Source: Ignavibacteria bacterium RIFOXYC2_FULL_35_21
GTDB lineage: Bacteria > Bacteroidota > Ignavibacteria > Kapaibacteriales > UBA2268
Assembly: GCA_001804705.1 (NCBI GenBank)
Contig: MHAY01000002.1
Coordinates: 89,559 to 128,342 of the forward strand
Length of the DNA: 38,784 nt
Direction of reading: 5' to 3'
The stretch's first letter is position 1. Each line of letters starts with the position of its first letter. The position numbers and the translations under genes were made by a program. The notes under the pieces were generated by a model. It did no database searches. It was not told the origin of the DNA and saw nothing but the letters and a program-made list of their open reading frames with translations. Shown here one piece after another: positions 27,075 through 35,926 of the stretch.

Positions 27075-27305
27075 ATGAATTATCCAATACTAATATATCC
27101 GGCTGCTGAAGGCGGTTATGTAGCTGAAATTATATCCTTTCCAGGGTGTATTGCTCAGGGTGAAAGTTATTTAGAATGTTTAAACGAATTAGAAACTGTA
27201 TCGAAATTTTGGATAGAAGAATATTTAACGACTCATGAAACCTTGCCGGAAACAAAAAAAGCAGTTGAAAAACTATTACAGTTTAATCAATATGAAATTG
27301 CGTAA
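27075..27305 (+). CDS. HicB-family antitoxin-like protein without a partner HicA
   Basis: This protein is 76 aa from ATG 27075, with ATG 27051 as an in-frame alternative (84 aa). It has the HicB half-RNase fold pattern: MNYPILIYPAAEGGYVAEIIS, FPGCIAQGESYLECLNELE, ending in WIEEYLTTHETLPE. TGAGG six bases upstream favours ATG 27075. HicB proteins normally neutralise HicA, a small dsRBD-like RNase, but no HicA reading frame lies on either side. It is part of a small accessory islet between rnc and gcvPB. It may be an orphan or a solitary HicB-like regulator. Confidence 0.75.
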   Translation: MNYPILIYPAAEGGYVAEIISFPGCIAQGESYLECLNELETVSKFWIEEYLTTHETLPETKKAVEKLLQFNQYEIA

Positions 27306-27402
27306 TTGGGATAATTAAGATAGTAAAAAAAATTAAGAAAGAATGTTTAGTATACATGATTCAATAATCAATACTCTTTTATACATTATACATTAAAAAC
27401 CG

Positions 27403-27521
27403 TTCAATAAATCACGCTAAAAATCCTTTTTTTTGTTGTCTGTATAATCACGATTATTGAATATAATATTAATGAATTAATAGAAGAATTAGGATATGGA
27501 ACAGTTAATATTTTGAAAAAG
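27403..27521 (+). repeat. Direct repeat flanking the TA cassette, copy 1, with a truncated gcvPB start
   Basis: This about 119-bp segment is about 90 percent identical to 28073-28190, the sequence just upstream of and including the first eight or so codons of gcvPB. It includes ATGGAACAGTT, but a one-base difference soon after gives a stop (MEQLIF then TGA). It is a dead copy of the gcvPB start. Confidence 0.85.
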
Positions 27522-27582
27522 TAGATTTATTTGTTAAATTAATTCAGTTTTAATCCATTATAAGATACTTTATGAGGTAATT

Positions 27583-27780
27583 ATGCTTGAAATAAAAAAG
27601 TTGAATGTTTATGATGATAACCATAATCAAATTGCAGTTCAAATTCCTGTTGATGATTATTTAAAGTTAGAGGAGATAATAGAAAACTATGGTTTGGCAA
27701 AACTTATGGATGAGGTAAAAGACGATGATTTATTAACATTCACAGAAGCAGAAACTTATTATCAAAATCTGAAAAAATGA
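27583..27780 (+). CDS. RelB/Phd-type antitoxin
   Basis: This 65-aa protein has a beta-rich N-terminus (IKKLNVYDDNHNQIAVQIPVDDY) and a helical, acidic C-terminal half (LEEIIENYGLAKLMDEVKDD). Its place before a RelE-like gene, with an ATGA overlap (27777), marks it as the antitoxin. It has a good SD (GAGG). The exact antitoxin family is inferred from pairing and size. Such antitoxins usually repress their own operon as a toxin complex. Confidence 0.75.
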   Translation: MLEIKKLNVYDDNHNQIAVQIPVDDYLKLEEIIENYGLAKLMDEVKDDDLLTFTEAETYYQNLKK

Positions 27781-28055
27781 CAGAGTATAAATTAATTTTC
27801 ACCAAAACATTTTTGAAAGAGTTATATTCATTGCCTGAATTAGTCAGAACCGAAGCTGAAAAAATAGTATTTAATGATTTGAGAAATATTAGTCCCTTCG
27901 ATGTTGGTAATATTGAAAAATTAAAAGGTTATCAAGATAAATATAAAATCAGAATAGGAGATTACAGAATAGGATTAACACTTGAAAAAAATAATAAAAG
28001 AATTATTTTTCAAAGAGTCGCTCACAGAAAGGATATCTACAAATTATTCCCATAA
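27777..28055 (+). CDS. RelE/ParE-superfamily toxin
   Basis: This 92-aa protein has the RelE pattern: YKLIFTKTFLKELYSLP at the N-terminus, then IEKLKGYQDKYKIRIGDYRIGL and the terminal FQRVAHRKDIYKLF with the conserved His-Arg-x-Asp-x-Tyr. RelE toxins cut mRNA in the ribosome; ParE toxins block gyrase. Sequence favours the RelE side. It overlaps the antitoxin stop by 4 bp. The pair sits between two copies of the gcvPB upstream region. Confidence 0.85.
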   Translation: MTEYKLIFTKTFLKELYSLPELVRTEAEKIVFNDLRNISPFDVGNIEKLKGYQDKYKIRIGDYRIGLTLEKNNKRIIFQRVAHRKDIYKLFP

Positions 28056-28072
28056 TAAATATCACAAAATCC

Positions 28073-28190
28073 TTCAAAAAAATCACGCTAAAAATCCTTA
28101 TTTTTATAGTTTGTACAATTACGATTATTGAATTTAATATTAATGAATTAATAGAAGATTTAGGATATGGAACAGTTGATTTTTGAAAAG
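28073..28190 (+). repeat. Direct repeat flanking the TA cassette, copy 2 (the functional gcvPB start)
   Basis: This is the second copy of the about 118-bp repeat. It runs from TTCAAAAAAATCACGC through the gcvPB start codon to GAAAAG, where gcvPB continues as a full gene. Confidence 0.85.
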
Positions 28191-29621
28191 AGCAGAAGTG
28201 GAAGAAAGGGATACACTTTACCTGAATTGGATGTACCGAAAGTTGATACAGAAAGATTAATTGGTAAAAATTTTATCAGGAAAGCAGAACTTGGATTGCC
28301 TGAGGTAAGCGAAAATGAGATTGCAAGGCATTTCGTAAAGCTGTCGCATTTGAATTACTGCATCGAAGAAGGTGTTTATCCTCTCGGCTCATGCACAATG
28401 AAGTATAATCCAAAAGTTAATGAAAAGACGGCATCTATTGCCGGATTTGCGGAATTGCATCCCTGCATTGATGAGAAGTATTCTCAGGGTGCTTTGCAAT
28501 TGATGTATGAATTAGGTGAAAGCTTAAAAGCTGTTGCCGGATTGCAGGGTGTAAGTATGCAGCCATCAGCCGGTTCACAGGGTGAGTTGACTGGAATTTT
28601 AATGATTCGCGCTTATCATTTGGATAGGGGAGATACTAAGAGAACAAAGATTTTAATTCCTGACTCTGCACATGGCACTAACCCTGCATCTGCGGCTATT
28701 GCGGGATTTGAGATTGTCAGTATTAATTCCAATAGTGAGGGTAAGGTAGATATAGAGGACATGGCGAAAAAAGTAGGTGATGATGTTGCAGGATTTATGC
28801 TTACTAATCCAAATACTCTCGGCTTGTTTGAAAATCAGATTATTGAAATTGAAAAGCTGATACACGGATGCGGCGGCTTGATGTACATGGATGGAGCAAA
28901 TCTCAATGCCCTGCTTGGTATTGTTCGTCCAGGTGATATGAAATTCGATTGTGTCCATATCAATCTTCATAAAACATTTGCAACTCCTCATGGCGGAGGT
29001 GGACCCGGTGCGGGACCAGTTTGTGTGAGTGAAAAGCTTATTCCATATTTACCAATACCTCAGATTGTAAAAGTGGGAGAAAAATACATACTCAAGGAAG
29101 ATAATCCGAAATCAATCGGGAAACTCCATACATACTTTGGGAATTTCGGTGTATTTGTAAGAGCACTTACATATATCCGAATGAACGGTGCTGATGGCTT
29201 ATTTGGTATAAGTAAGAATGCAATAATAAATGCAAATTATCTTAAGGAGCTTCTGAAAAAAGATTTTGAATTTCCGTTTGATGACAGGTGCATGCATGAG
29301 TTTGTGATGAGCGGCGACAAGCAAAAGAAAATCGGAGTATCAACTAAAGATATGGCAAAGAGAATGTTGGATTACGGCTACCATGCACCGACAATTTATT
29401 TTCCTCTTATCGTCCATGAAGCTATGCTGGTTGAAACAACCGAGACAGAAACAAAAGAAAGTATTGATAAATTTGCAGAGACTTTAATTAAAATTGCGAA
29501 GGAAGCAGAAACTCAGCCTGAATTGGTTTTGAATGCACCTTCAACAACTCCTGTTAAACGGTTGGATGATGCCTTGGCGGCGAGAGACCTGAATATTTCG
29601 TGGTTTACAAAGAAGAAGTAA
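28167..29621 (+). CDS. gcvPB: Glycine dehydrogenase (decarboxylating) subunit 2, GcvPB
   Basis: This is the PLP-binding half of the two-subunit P protein of the glycine cleavage system. It decarboxylates glycine and passes the aminomethyl group to the H protein. It is 484 aa. MEQLIFEKSRSGRKGYTLPE is the family N-terminus. PLYPLGSCTMKYNPK-type residues follow, and Lys269 in HINLHKTFATPHGGGG is the PLP Schiff base. GcvPA is not in the window. The upstream 95 bp and first codons are duplicated before the TA pair. Confidence 0.95.
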   Translation: MEQLIFEKSRSGRKGYTLPELDVPKVDTERLIGKNFIRKAELGLPEVSENEIARHFVKLSHLNYCIEEGVYPLGSCTMKYNPKVNEKTASIAGFAELHPCIDEKYSQGALQLMYELGESLKAVAGLQGVSMQPSAGSQGELTGILMIRAYHLDRGDTKRTKILIPDSAHGTNPASAAIAGFEIVSINSNSEGKVDIEDMAKKVGDDVAGFMLTNPNTLGLFENQIIEIEKLIHGCGGLMYMDGANLNALLGIVRPGDMKFDCVHINLHKTFATPHGGGGPGAGPVCVSEKLIPYLPIPQIVKVGEKYILKEDNPKSIGKLHTYFGNFGVFVRALTYIRMNGADGLFGISKNAIINANYLKELLKKDFEFPFDDRCMHEFVMSGDKQKKIGVSTKDMAKRMLDYGYHAPTIYFPLIVHEAMLVETTETETKESIDKFAETLIKIAKEAETQPELVLNAPSTTPVKRLDDALAARDLNISWFTKKK

Positions 29622-29626
29622 CCTTT

Positions 29627-29660
29627 TAGAATGCAAAATGCAAAATGTAGAATGTAGAAT
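29627..29660. repeat. Short tandem array after gcvPB (unit near AATGCAA / AATGTAG)
   Basis: Units AATGCAA and AATGTAG are repeated about five times just after the stop codon. The unit matches the array at 1974 after the MTHFR fusion. Confidence 0.7.
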
Positions 29661-29718
29661 TAAATAAGATATAGGAAAAGAAATAGTGAGAACAAAGAAT
29701 AATAATTATATAAATTTA

Positions 29719-29763
29719 TCCTTCGACAAGCTCAGGATGACAGGCGACAAGCTCAGGATGACA
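29719..29763. repeat. Dispersed hairpin repeat, copy 4, tandem and inside a reading frame
   Basis: Two head-to-tail units (TTCGACAAGCTCAGGATGAC then GCGACAAGCTCAGGATGACA) lie in the 5' part of the TPR gene. In frame they read SFDKLRMT / GDKLRMT. The stem TCCT/AGGA pairs in the first unit. Confidence 0.85.
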
Positions 29764-30507
29764 ATTGTTTTTATCATAATTATGATATTTGCTTTTGGTG
29801 TAGTATCTGCTGCTGAAAGTGTTAAGAAAGATGAAAAATATTATAGAGAACAGGGTTTGACAAAATTTAAACAAGGTAAATATTCTGAAGCTATTTCCAA
29901 TTATACAAAATCAATAAAAATAAATTCAAAGTATTCTGTTGCCTTTCTTGAACGCGGATTAGCTTATTATATGTTAAATAAAAATGAAAATGCTTTAAAA
30001 GATTTAAACAAATCAATAAAATTAGATGGTAAAAATCCTCTGGCATTTTACAACAGGGCTTTGCTTTATAATAGATTGAATAAGCCTGACTCAGCGATTT
30101 TGGATTATTCAAAAGCAATTGATTTGAATCCTAAATTTTCTGAGGCATATACAAACAGGGGTCTTTCGTATAAAAAAATAGATAAATTTCAGGAAGCTGT
30201 TCAGGATTTTCACAAGGCTATTGAGTACACCCCCAAAAAAGCAATGAATTATTTTAACAGGGCTACTGCTTATGCTAAAATGAATAATATTGAATTAGCA
30301 ATGAATGATTTTCAAAAAGCATTGGAGCTTGAACCAAATAATTTGGAAGTACTTTATAACCGTGGATTGATTTATTACAGAACAGGAAAAAATGACCTGG
30401 CATTGAAGGATTTTGAGAACTATATTGAAAAAGCCAAAGATAATAAAAATTACAAAGAAACAATCCCCGGAATTGGGAATATTATCAAGCAGTTAAAAGA
30501 AAAATAA
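29758..30507 (+). CDS. Exported TPR-repeat protein
   Basis: From ATG 29758 the protein is 249 aa with a short signal peptide (MTIVFIIIMIFAFGVVSAAE, cleavage after VSA). Six or so TPR units follow (for example YREQGLTKFKQGKYSEAISN, AFYNRALLYNRLNKPDSAIL, VLYNRGLIYYRTGKNDLAL). The frame is also open up to GTG 29686 (273 aa), but the added residues cross a noncoding-type repeat. The chosen ATG and its AGG lie inside that repeat. It may be a scaffold in the periplasm. It lies 188 bp before gyrA. Confidence 0.75.
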   Translation: MTIVFIIIMIFAFGVVSAAESVKKDEKYYREQGLTKFKQGKYSEAISNYTKSIKINSKYSVAFLERGLAYYMLNKNENALKDLNKSIKLDGKNPLAFYNRALLYNRLNKPDSAILDYSKAIDLNPKFSEAYTNRGLSYKKIDKFQEAVQDFHKAIEYTPKKAMNYFNRATAYAKMNNIELAMNDFQKALELEPNNLEVLYNRGLIYYRTGKNDLALKDFENYIEKAKDNKNYKETIPGIGNIIKQLKEK

Positions 30508-30556
30508 ATTTTTCCACATTAGCATAAAAACCTGCTGAAATCACCCTGAAATTCAT

Positions 30557-30564
30557 TAAATTTG
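30557..30564 (+). promoter_or_regulatory. Possible -7 element upstream of gyrA
   Basis: TAAATTTG fits TAnnTTTG but the -33 box is poor. A hairpin repeat lies between it and gyrA. Confidence 0.3.
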
Positions 30565-30610
30565 TAGGTTATAATTTATTCAGATTTTTATATTATTTTC
30601 ATTTATAAAT

Positions 30611-30637
30611 CACCCTTCAAAAATCTCAGGGTGACAC
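30611..30637. repeat. Dispersed hairpin repeat, copy 5 (stem CACCCT/AGGGTG)
   Basis: Stem CACCCT (30611-30616) pairs with AGGGTG (30628-30633) around TCAAAAATCTC, then tag ACACA. The loop has drifted from TCGACAAGCTC while the stem is intact. It lies in the gyrA leader. Confidence 0.65.
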
Positions 30638-30695
30638 ATATTAATTGAAAAAGATTCTCATTTAAAAAAAGAGTAAAATAAAGGAAAAACAATAA

Positions 30696-33242
30696 ATGAT
30701 TTCTTTAAGTGATAAAACAGTTCCAACTATATTAGAAGACGAAATACAAAGTTCATATCTTGCTTATTCAATGTCTGTTATTGTATCCCGTGCATTACCT
30801 GATGTGCGTGATGGTTTGAAACCCGTTCACAGGCGTATTCTTTACGGTATGCATGACCTTGGTATGCAGCCAAACAAACCATATAAGAAATCAGCACGTA
30901 TCGTCGGTGATGTGCTTGGTAAATACCATCCCCATGGTGATACGGCTGTATATGATGCTATGGTACGTATGGCTCAGGAATGGTCTTTGAGGTATCCTCT
31001 GGTTGACGGACAGGGAAACTTCGGCTCGATTGACGGAGACTCACCTGCAGCTATGAGATATACCGAAACGCGTCTTGACTGGCTTGCAACCGAAATGCTC
31101 AAGGATATTGATAAAAACACTGTAGATTTCATCCCGAATTTCGATGAATCGCTTGAAGAACCGACAGTTTTACCATCTGTCTTACCAAATCTGCTTATTA
31201 ATGGTGCAAGTGGTATTGCTGTTGGAATGGCAACAAACATCCCTCCGCATAATCTGACTGAAATTATTGATGGCTTGCTTGCCATGATTAAGAATGAAAA
31301 TCTGACAATAGAAGAATTATCCAAGATAGTTACAGGGCCAGACTTCCCGACTGGCGGCGAGATTCACGGCTATGCAGGTATAAGGGATGCATACAGGGAT
31401 GGTAGAGGAAAATTAATTGTCAGGGCTGTCGCCAAATCAGATAAAGCAAAAAGCGGAAAGACAGCAATCATAATAACTGAATTGCCTTACCAGGTAAACA
31501 AAGCAAGTTTGATCGAAAAAATTGCAGAATTGGTAAGACAGAAAACACTTGAAGATATATCCGATATACGGGATGAATCAGACCGTGACGGTATAAGAGT
31601 TGTAATAGAACTTAAGCGTGATGCAATTGCCGAGGTTGTGCTTAATAATTTGTACAAACACACTCAAATGCAGGTTACATTTGGTTGCAACATGCTTGCA
31701 CTTGTCAACGGAATGCCTAAGACACTCGGTTTGCTCGAGATGATGAGGCTGTTCATTGAACACCGCAACGTTGTTATCGTAAGGAGGTCCAAGTATGAAC
31801 TTGAACTGGCAGAAAAGCGGGCTCATATTTTAGAAGGCTTTTTGAAAGCACTGAATCACTTAGATGAAGTTATAAAAACAATAAAGGAATCCAGAGACCC
31901 AAAGGTCGCATCAACTAATTTACAGGCAAGATTTGAACTGTCAGAAGAACAAGCCAAAGCCATACTTGATATGCGGCTTCATAGGCTGACAGGACTCGAA
32001 AGAGAAAAAATTCACCAGGAATATAAGGATATTTTGCAAACTATCGAAAGACTCAATATAATATTAGCGAGTAAGACAGAGCAGATGAGAATAATTTCTG
32101 ATGAGCTAACAGAACTAAAAAATAAATTCGGTGATGCAAGAAGAACAAAAATACTTCCGGAAGCAAAAGAAATAAGATTAGAAGATATGATAGCCGATGA
32201 AGATGTAATTATCACGATTACACATAAAGGTTTTATCAAACGTACTCCTGTGTCCAGCTACCGTAATCAGAATAAGGGTGGTAGAGGCTCCATGGGTGTC
32301 GGTACTTATGAGGATGATTTTGTAGAGCATGTTTTCCGTGCATCAACTCATCACTTTTTGATGTTCTTTACAGATAAAGGCAGTTGTTACAAAGTTAAAG
32401 TATATGACCTTCCAGAGGGAAGCCGTACTGCGAAGGGTCGTTCATTAGCAAACGTTATCCAGAAAACAACTGAAGAAAATGTAACTACATACCTTCCTGT
32501 TAAAGATTTTTATGAGAAGTATTACATTGTTATGGCTACCAGGAATGGTGTTATTAAGAAATGCGAACTTTCTGATTTTGCAAATATTCGCACGACAGGT
32601 ATAAGAGCAATAAATCTTGCTGACAATGATGAACTGGTAAGGGCTAAGCTAACTGATGGCAATTGCGAGATATTAATCGGTACGAGGAATGGATTAGCCT
32701 GCCGCTTCCATGAAGATGATGTACGGGCAATGGGTAGAGCCGCTGCAGGTGTCAGAAGTATTTCATTGAGGGGTGATGATTATGTCGTATCAATGGTATC
32801 AGTACTCCATATTGACACTTCGATTATTGTAGTTGGCGAGAAAGGCCTTGGAAAACGTACTGCCTTTAAGGATTTCAGACTTACAAGACGCGGTGCTAAG
32901 GGTGTTATATCAATGAATATCACCGAAAGAACCGGGAAAGTAGTAAGACTACTTTCTGCATCTGATAATGAAGATTTGGTTGTTATCACTACTCGTGGTG
33001 TACTCATAAGACAGCCTGTTAAGGATATTCGAGTGATTGGTAGAAATACACAGGGTGTGCGTCTCATTCGTCTTGATGAAGGCGATTCGATTGCCGATAT
33101 TACTTCTGTATTAAGAGAAGAAAATGGCAACGGAAATGGTAATGGAAATGATGCAGAAATACTGCAAGAGAGTTCAGAAGCTGAAAATGAACAACAGGAA
33201 AAAATAGATTTTTCTGATACTGATGATAATTCTGAAAAATAA
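30696..33242 (+). CDS. gyrA: DNA gyrase subunit A
   Basis: GyrA cuts and rejoins DNA as part of gyrase. It is 848 aa. Catalytic Tyr122 is in AAMRYTETR. The region linked to quinolone response has Thr83 and Asp87 ([12 protein letters not shown]). The C-terminal beta-pinwheel begins near 510. The GyrA box appears as QNKGGRG at 525-531, a variant of QRRGGKG, which supports GyrA over ParC. The tail after about 810 is acidic and has a short NGNGNGN stretch. It overlaps the next gene by 20 bp. Confidence 0.95.
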   Translation: MISLSDKTVPTILEDEIQSSYLAYSMSVIVSRALPDVRDGLKPVHRRILYGMHDLGMQPNKPYKKSARIVGDVLGKYHPHGDTAVYDAMVRMAQEWSLRYPLVDGQGNFGSIDGDSPAAMRYTETRLDWLATEMLKDIDKNTVDFIPNFDESLEEPTVLPSVLPNLLINGASGIAVGMATNIPPHNLTEIIDGLLAMIKNENLTIEELSKIVTGPDFPTGGEIHGYAGIRDAYRDGRGKLIVRAVAKSDKAKSGKTAIIITELPYQVNKASLIEKIAELVRQKTLEDISDIRDESDRDGIRVVIELKRDAIAEVVLNNLYKHTQMQVTFGCNMLALVNGMPKTLGLLEMMRLFIEHRNVVIVRRSKYELELAEKRAHILEGFLKALNHLDEVIKTIKESRDPKVASTNLQARFELSEEQAKAILDMRLHRLTGLEREKIHQEYKDILQTIERLNIILASKTEQMRIISDELTELKNKFGDARRTKILPEAKEIRLEDMIADEDVIITITHKGFIKRTPVSSYRNQNKGGRGSMGVGTYEDDFVEHVFRASTHHFLMFFTDKGSCYKVKVYDLPEGSRTAKGRSLANVIQKTTEENVTTYLPVKDFYEKYYIVMATRNGVIKKCELSDFANIRTTGIRAINLADNDELVRAKLTDGNCEILIGTRNGLACRFHEDDVRAMGRAAAGVRSISLRGDDYVVSMVSVLHIDTSIIVVGEKGLGKRTAFKDFRLTRRGAKGVISMNITERTGKVVRLLSASDNEDLVVITTRGVLIRQPVKDIRVIGRNTQGVRLIRLDEGDSIADITSVLREENGNGNGNGNDAEILQESSEAENEQQEKIDFSDTDDNSEK

Positions 33243-35319
33243 ATTTATCTTCCGGACAATTGCTTTTATTTTTATTACTTGTTTTTGTAATAATTCATTT
33301 TATGCATTAGCACAGGCCAGTCCTGAAGATAAAGTAATTCTTGATAAACTCAGGAAGCTGAATATACCTGATGATTCTCTGCAGATATATTTCGACAAGT
33401 ATAAAGAAGGAAAATTTAATTTAGATACGGCGAAAGTCGAACCGACAGATACAATTCCTCCGAATATTCCATTGAAATCTCATGGCAAAGCTTTTGTTAT
33501 TTCTAATGATAGTTATAAATCCATCCGTAAGGAAGATATTCAATTTCAGAATTATCATTCTTTGTTTGATATTTTAAAAAACAATCTCCCTGCATTTCCA
33601 TTATCACTCGACGGTATCGGTACATACAGGCATCTTTCTTTGTTCGGCTCTACACCAAGGGATATATCGTTTAAATTTAATAACAGACCATATAAAGACC
33701 TTGAGTACGGTTCAATCAACCTCGAGCAGTTACCAACGGAATTTATGGAGCAGGCTGAAATATTTGTTGGTTCTGATGCTGTTATATTATCTGATAATTC
33801 CTCGGGTGCGTCAATCAATATTCAGGAAATCAGGTACGATACAAAGAAACCTTATACACGGCTATGGTACTCACAAGCAGGGTACGATTTCATCTCAGCA
33901 GATGGAATATACAGCCAGAATTTTGTGAAGAACTGGAATTTCACTTTTGGATTCCGTACAATGACAGCTAGCGGAAGATATACAAATTCATGGCTTCAGG
34001 ACTGGAATGTGAGAACTATTCTAAGATGGAATCCATCGAATTATACAAGCATTTCATTGGTGGAGAATTATACTAATCATGGCTATGGAACAAATGGTGG
34101 AGTTGATGTAAATTATACTTCCGAAATATATGATAATATTTATGCAAGAGTAAAATTTGAAAATCTGAATGAAAGAGTTTTCAGACATGATTTAACATTA
34201 ACTTGTACATCCTTGCTTGATAAAGATTCTACATCAACTGTTTCAGGTTCTTTATTCATTTCAAATTCTGAATGGGATAATTACCGTTCATCAGATTTGT
34301 ATGTGAAAGCCGAAGATACAGTTAACATCACAACACACAACAGCCATTATATGGGTGCTACAGCCAAATATGAGCAGGATTTCTTCAATACATTTCAATT
34401 AAGAGTAGGCGGGGAAGTTGAATATGATGTACTCCCTGAAACATTTTATTTCGATGCTCTTAATGATTTGTCATACTCTGCTTTTGCATACGGTTTGTTC
34501 AAGCCTGTCGAGAATATCAGACTAAGTGGAGGAATGAGATTATCAACTTTTGCAGGTAATACAGCACTTTCAACGGGAGCAAAACTTATATTTTCCCCCT
34601 TTACTAAAGGTGGATTAAGGGGGATTATTGACTCAACCTCCAATTCTTCTTCTCTAGATTTAATAATAGATTTATCAATTTCTAATAGATTTCCCACACC
34701 TGCAGAAGGATTGAATTTAGCAAATGAAAAACATTTTCTGGGTTTTGCCGAGTGCAGATATAAAACTTCACCATTTAATATTTCAGCAGGTGCATTTTTT
34801 AGAAATGTGGATAATCCTATATTAACTCAAGCCGAAATCATTGATTCACACACAGTTTATCAAAGCTACAATGGAAACAAAAGAACTGTTCTTGGATTAT
34901 ATGCTAATCTTGACTTTGTCGTTTTCGAGCATATCTCTATATCGCTTTGGGGACAAGGTTACCTGAGCAGGACAAACGATTCAAATGATTACAGGTTTCC
35001 GAATTTCATTTGCGGTATCAGGACTTATTATGAAATCACTGCCGGAAGGAGCATACTCAGATTAGGAACATCATTCGGATTTATGGGTGAAATGCAGGGA
35101 GAACAATACATACCAATCGGAAGAAAATACATACCCAATTCAACTACCAGCTTAGCAAAACCGCTGAGTCTTGATTTATTTGCAGAGGCAAGACTTGGTG
35201 TTGCCCATGTTAAAATCACTTATGAAAATATTTTATCGAAGGGATATTATTATGTGCCTTACTACCCACAGTTAGACGGCAATTTCCGCATATCAGTTTC
35301 TTGGCCTTTCCTTGATTAG
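33223..35319 (+). CDS. TonB-dependent receptor-like outer-membrane beta-barrel protein
   Basis: This 698-aa protein has a signal peptide (about 1-31, cleavage near YALAQA), then an N-terminal segment, a plug-like domain (about 85-200, [40 protein letters not shown]) and a long barrel made of alternating aromatic-rich strands to the C-terminal SVSWPFLD. It is probably an outer-membrane receptor driven by the TonB cluster at 13342-16208. Its ligand is unknown. It starts 20 bp inside gyrA. The fifth part of the barrel (about 458-467) has in-frame repeat residues [12 protein letters not shown], see the repeat at 34595. Confidence 0.7.
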   Translation: MIILKNKFIFRTIAFIFITCFCNNSFYALAQASPEDKVILDKLRKLNIPDDSLQIYFDKYKEGKFNLDTAKVEPTDTIPPNIPLKSHGKAFVISNDSYKSIRKEDIQFQNYHSLFDILKNNLPAFPLSLDGIGTYRHLSLFGSTPRDISFKFNNRPYKDLEYGSINLEQLPTEFMEQAEIFVGSDAVILSDNSSGASINIQEIRYDTKKPYTRLWYSQAGYDFISADGIYSQNFVKNWNFTFGFRTMTASGRYTNSWLQDWNVRTILRWNPSNYTSISLVENYTNHGYGTNGGVDVNYTSEIYDNIYARVKFENLNERVFRHDLTLTCTSLLDKDSTSTVSGSLFISNSEWDNYRSSDLYVKAEDTVNITTHNSHYMGATAKYEQDFFNTFQLRVGGEVEYDVLPETFYFDALNDLSYSAFAYGLFKPVENIRLSGGMRLSTFAGNTALSTGAKLIFSPFTKGGLRGIIDSTSNSSSLDLIIDLSISNRFPTPAEGLNLANEKHFLGFAECRYKTSPFNISAGAFFRNVDNPILTQAEIIDSHTVYQSYNGNKRTVLGLYANLDFVVFEHISISLWGQGYLSRTNDSNDYRFPNFICGIRTYYEITAGRSILRLGTSFGFMGEMQGEQYIPIGRKYIPNSTTSLAKPLSLDLFAEARLGVAHVKITYENILSKGYYYVPYYPQLDGNFRISVSWPFLD
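34595..34623. repeat. Palindromic repeat (CCCCC...GGGGG) inside the barrel gene
   Basis: CCCCCTTTACTAAAGG plus GGATTAAGGGGG reads in frame as [11 protein letters not shown]. An inverted relative with the same TTTAGTAAAG core lies at 35648-35700. Confidence 0.7.
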
Positions 35320-35478
35320 AAAATTTTGAATGTTGAATGTTGAATTTTGAATTATTTTCATATAATAAAAAAGACAATTTTATCACATAGTGATTATATA
35401 TTAGTAGAAAATAACCACACAACATGCATCATTTTCCCGTAGGGAATAAATATTTCACGTAAAGATGCAAAAAGTCTG

Positions 35479-35518
35479 AACAGGATTAAGAAGATTAAAG
35501 GATTGCAGGATTTTTTTT
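35479..35518. repeat. AGGATTAAGAAGATTAAAGGATT-type repeat
   Basis: Near-periodic GGATT / AGATT units (aggattaagaagattaa, aggattgcaggatt). I recall similar stretches in other repeat-rich genomes, but the function is unknown. Confidence 0.45.
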
Positions 35519-35647
35519 ACGCAAAGTCCGAAAAGAATATTGGTTGTATAAAGCCAAAACGTGCATTTTGTGCATCCGGAGCAGGTATTTCCAAATTTTG
35601 AATTTTGAATTTTAAATTTTGAATTGTGGATATGTTAATTGAATAAT

Positions 35648-35700
35648 CCCCCTGAATCCCCACTTCGGCAAGCTCAGTGCAGGCTCTTTAGTAAAGTGGG
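35648..35700. repeat. Palindromic repeat with a hairpin repeat inserted in it
   Basis: The outer element reads CCCCCTGAATCCCCACTT ... TTTAGTAAAGTGGG. Between ACTT and TTTAG sits a hairpin-family copy with stem CACT/AGTG (35661-35664, 35676-35679) and loop TCGGCAAGCTC. Confidence 0.6.
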
Positions 35701-35710
35701 AAATATGAAA

Positions 35711-35735
35711 ATGTCACATTTTGTCCTGTTTTGTC
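35711..35735. promoter_or_regulatory. TTTGTC site array, first cluster (10-bp phase)
   Basis: ATGTC at 35711-35715, then TTTGTC at 35720-35725 and 35730-35735. The GTC cores are exactly 10 bp apart. See the second cluster. Confidence 0.5.
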
Positions 35736-35816
35736 CTATATTTTTTAATTTTTGGATTGCCTTTAGGGAATAATTGTTGATTTATAAGAATTATTCATTA
35801 TTGCGAATATGGAATA

Positions 35817-35852
35817 TTTGTCTCATTTTGTCCTGTTTTGTCTCATTTTGTC
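35817..35852. promoter_or_regulatory. TTTGTC site array, second cluster (four sites at 10-bp phase)
   Basis: TTTGTC occurs at 35817, 35827, 35837 and 35847, exactly one helical turn apart. A TGTCAC/GTGACA inverted repeat (35860-35878) follows. This is a typical arrangement for cooperative protein binding on one face of DNA. Binding protein unknown. Confidence 0.55.
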
Positions 35853-35926
35853 CTATTGATGTCACATTAAGGGTGACAAAAAGAGACATTAAGTGACTAA
35901 AGTCAAAAGGAACAGGTAATCCATTT

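Noticed and set aside
27408-27524. Peptide frame ITLKIL...NINELIEELGYGTVNILKK in both copies of the 118-bp repeat, as a small membrane protein
   Set aside because: It is open in both copies and substitutions are mild, but it has no start codon after the upstream stop in copy 1, and the sequence is better explained as the gcvPB leader.
27306-27582. A hidden HicA gene beside the HicB-like gene
   Set aside because: No frame of suitable length and no HicA-like residues were seen; the interval is mostly the duplicated gcvPB upstream region.
29686-29757. GTG 29686 as the start of the TPR protein
   Set aside because: The extra 24 residues are mostly translated repeat (FDKLRMT twice), and ATG 29758 gives a normal signal peptide; kept only as an alternative.
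35817-35852. TTTGTC array as a possible CRISPR remnant
   Set aside because: The 10-bp period leaves no room for repeats and spacers, and there are no cas genes.
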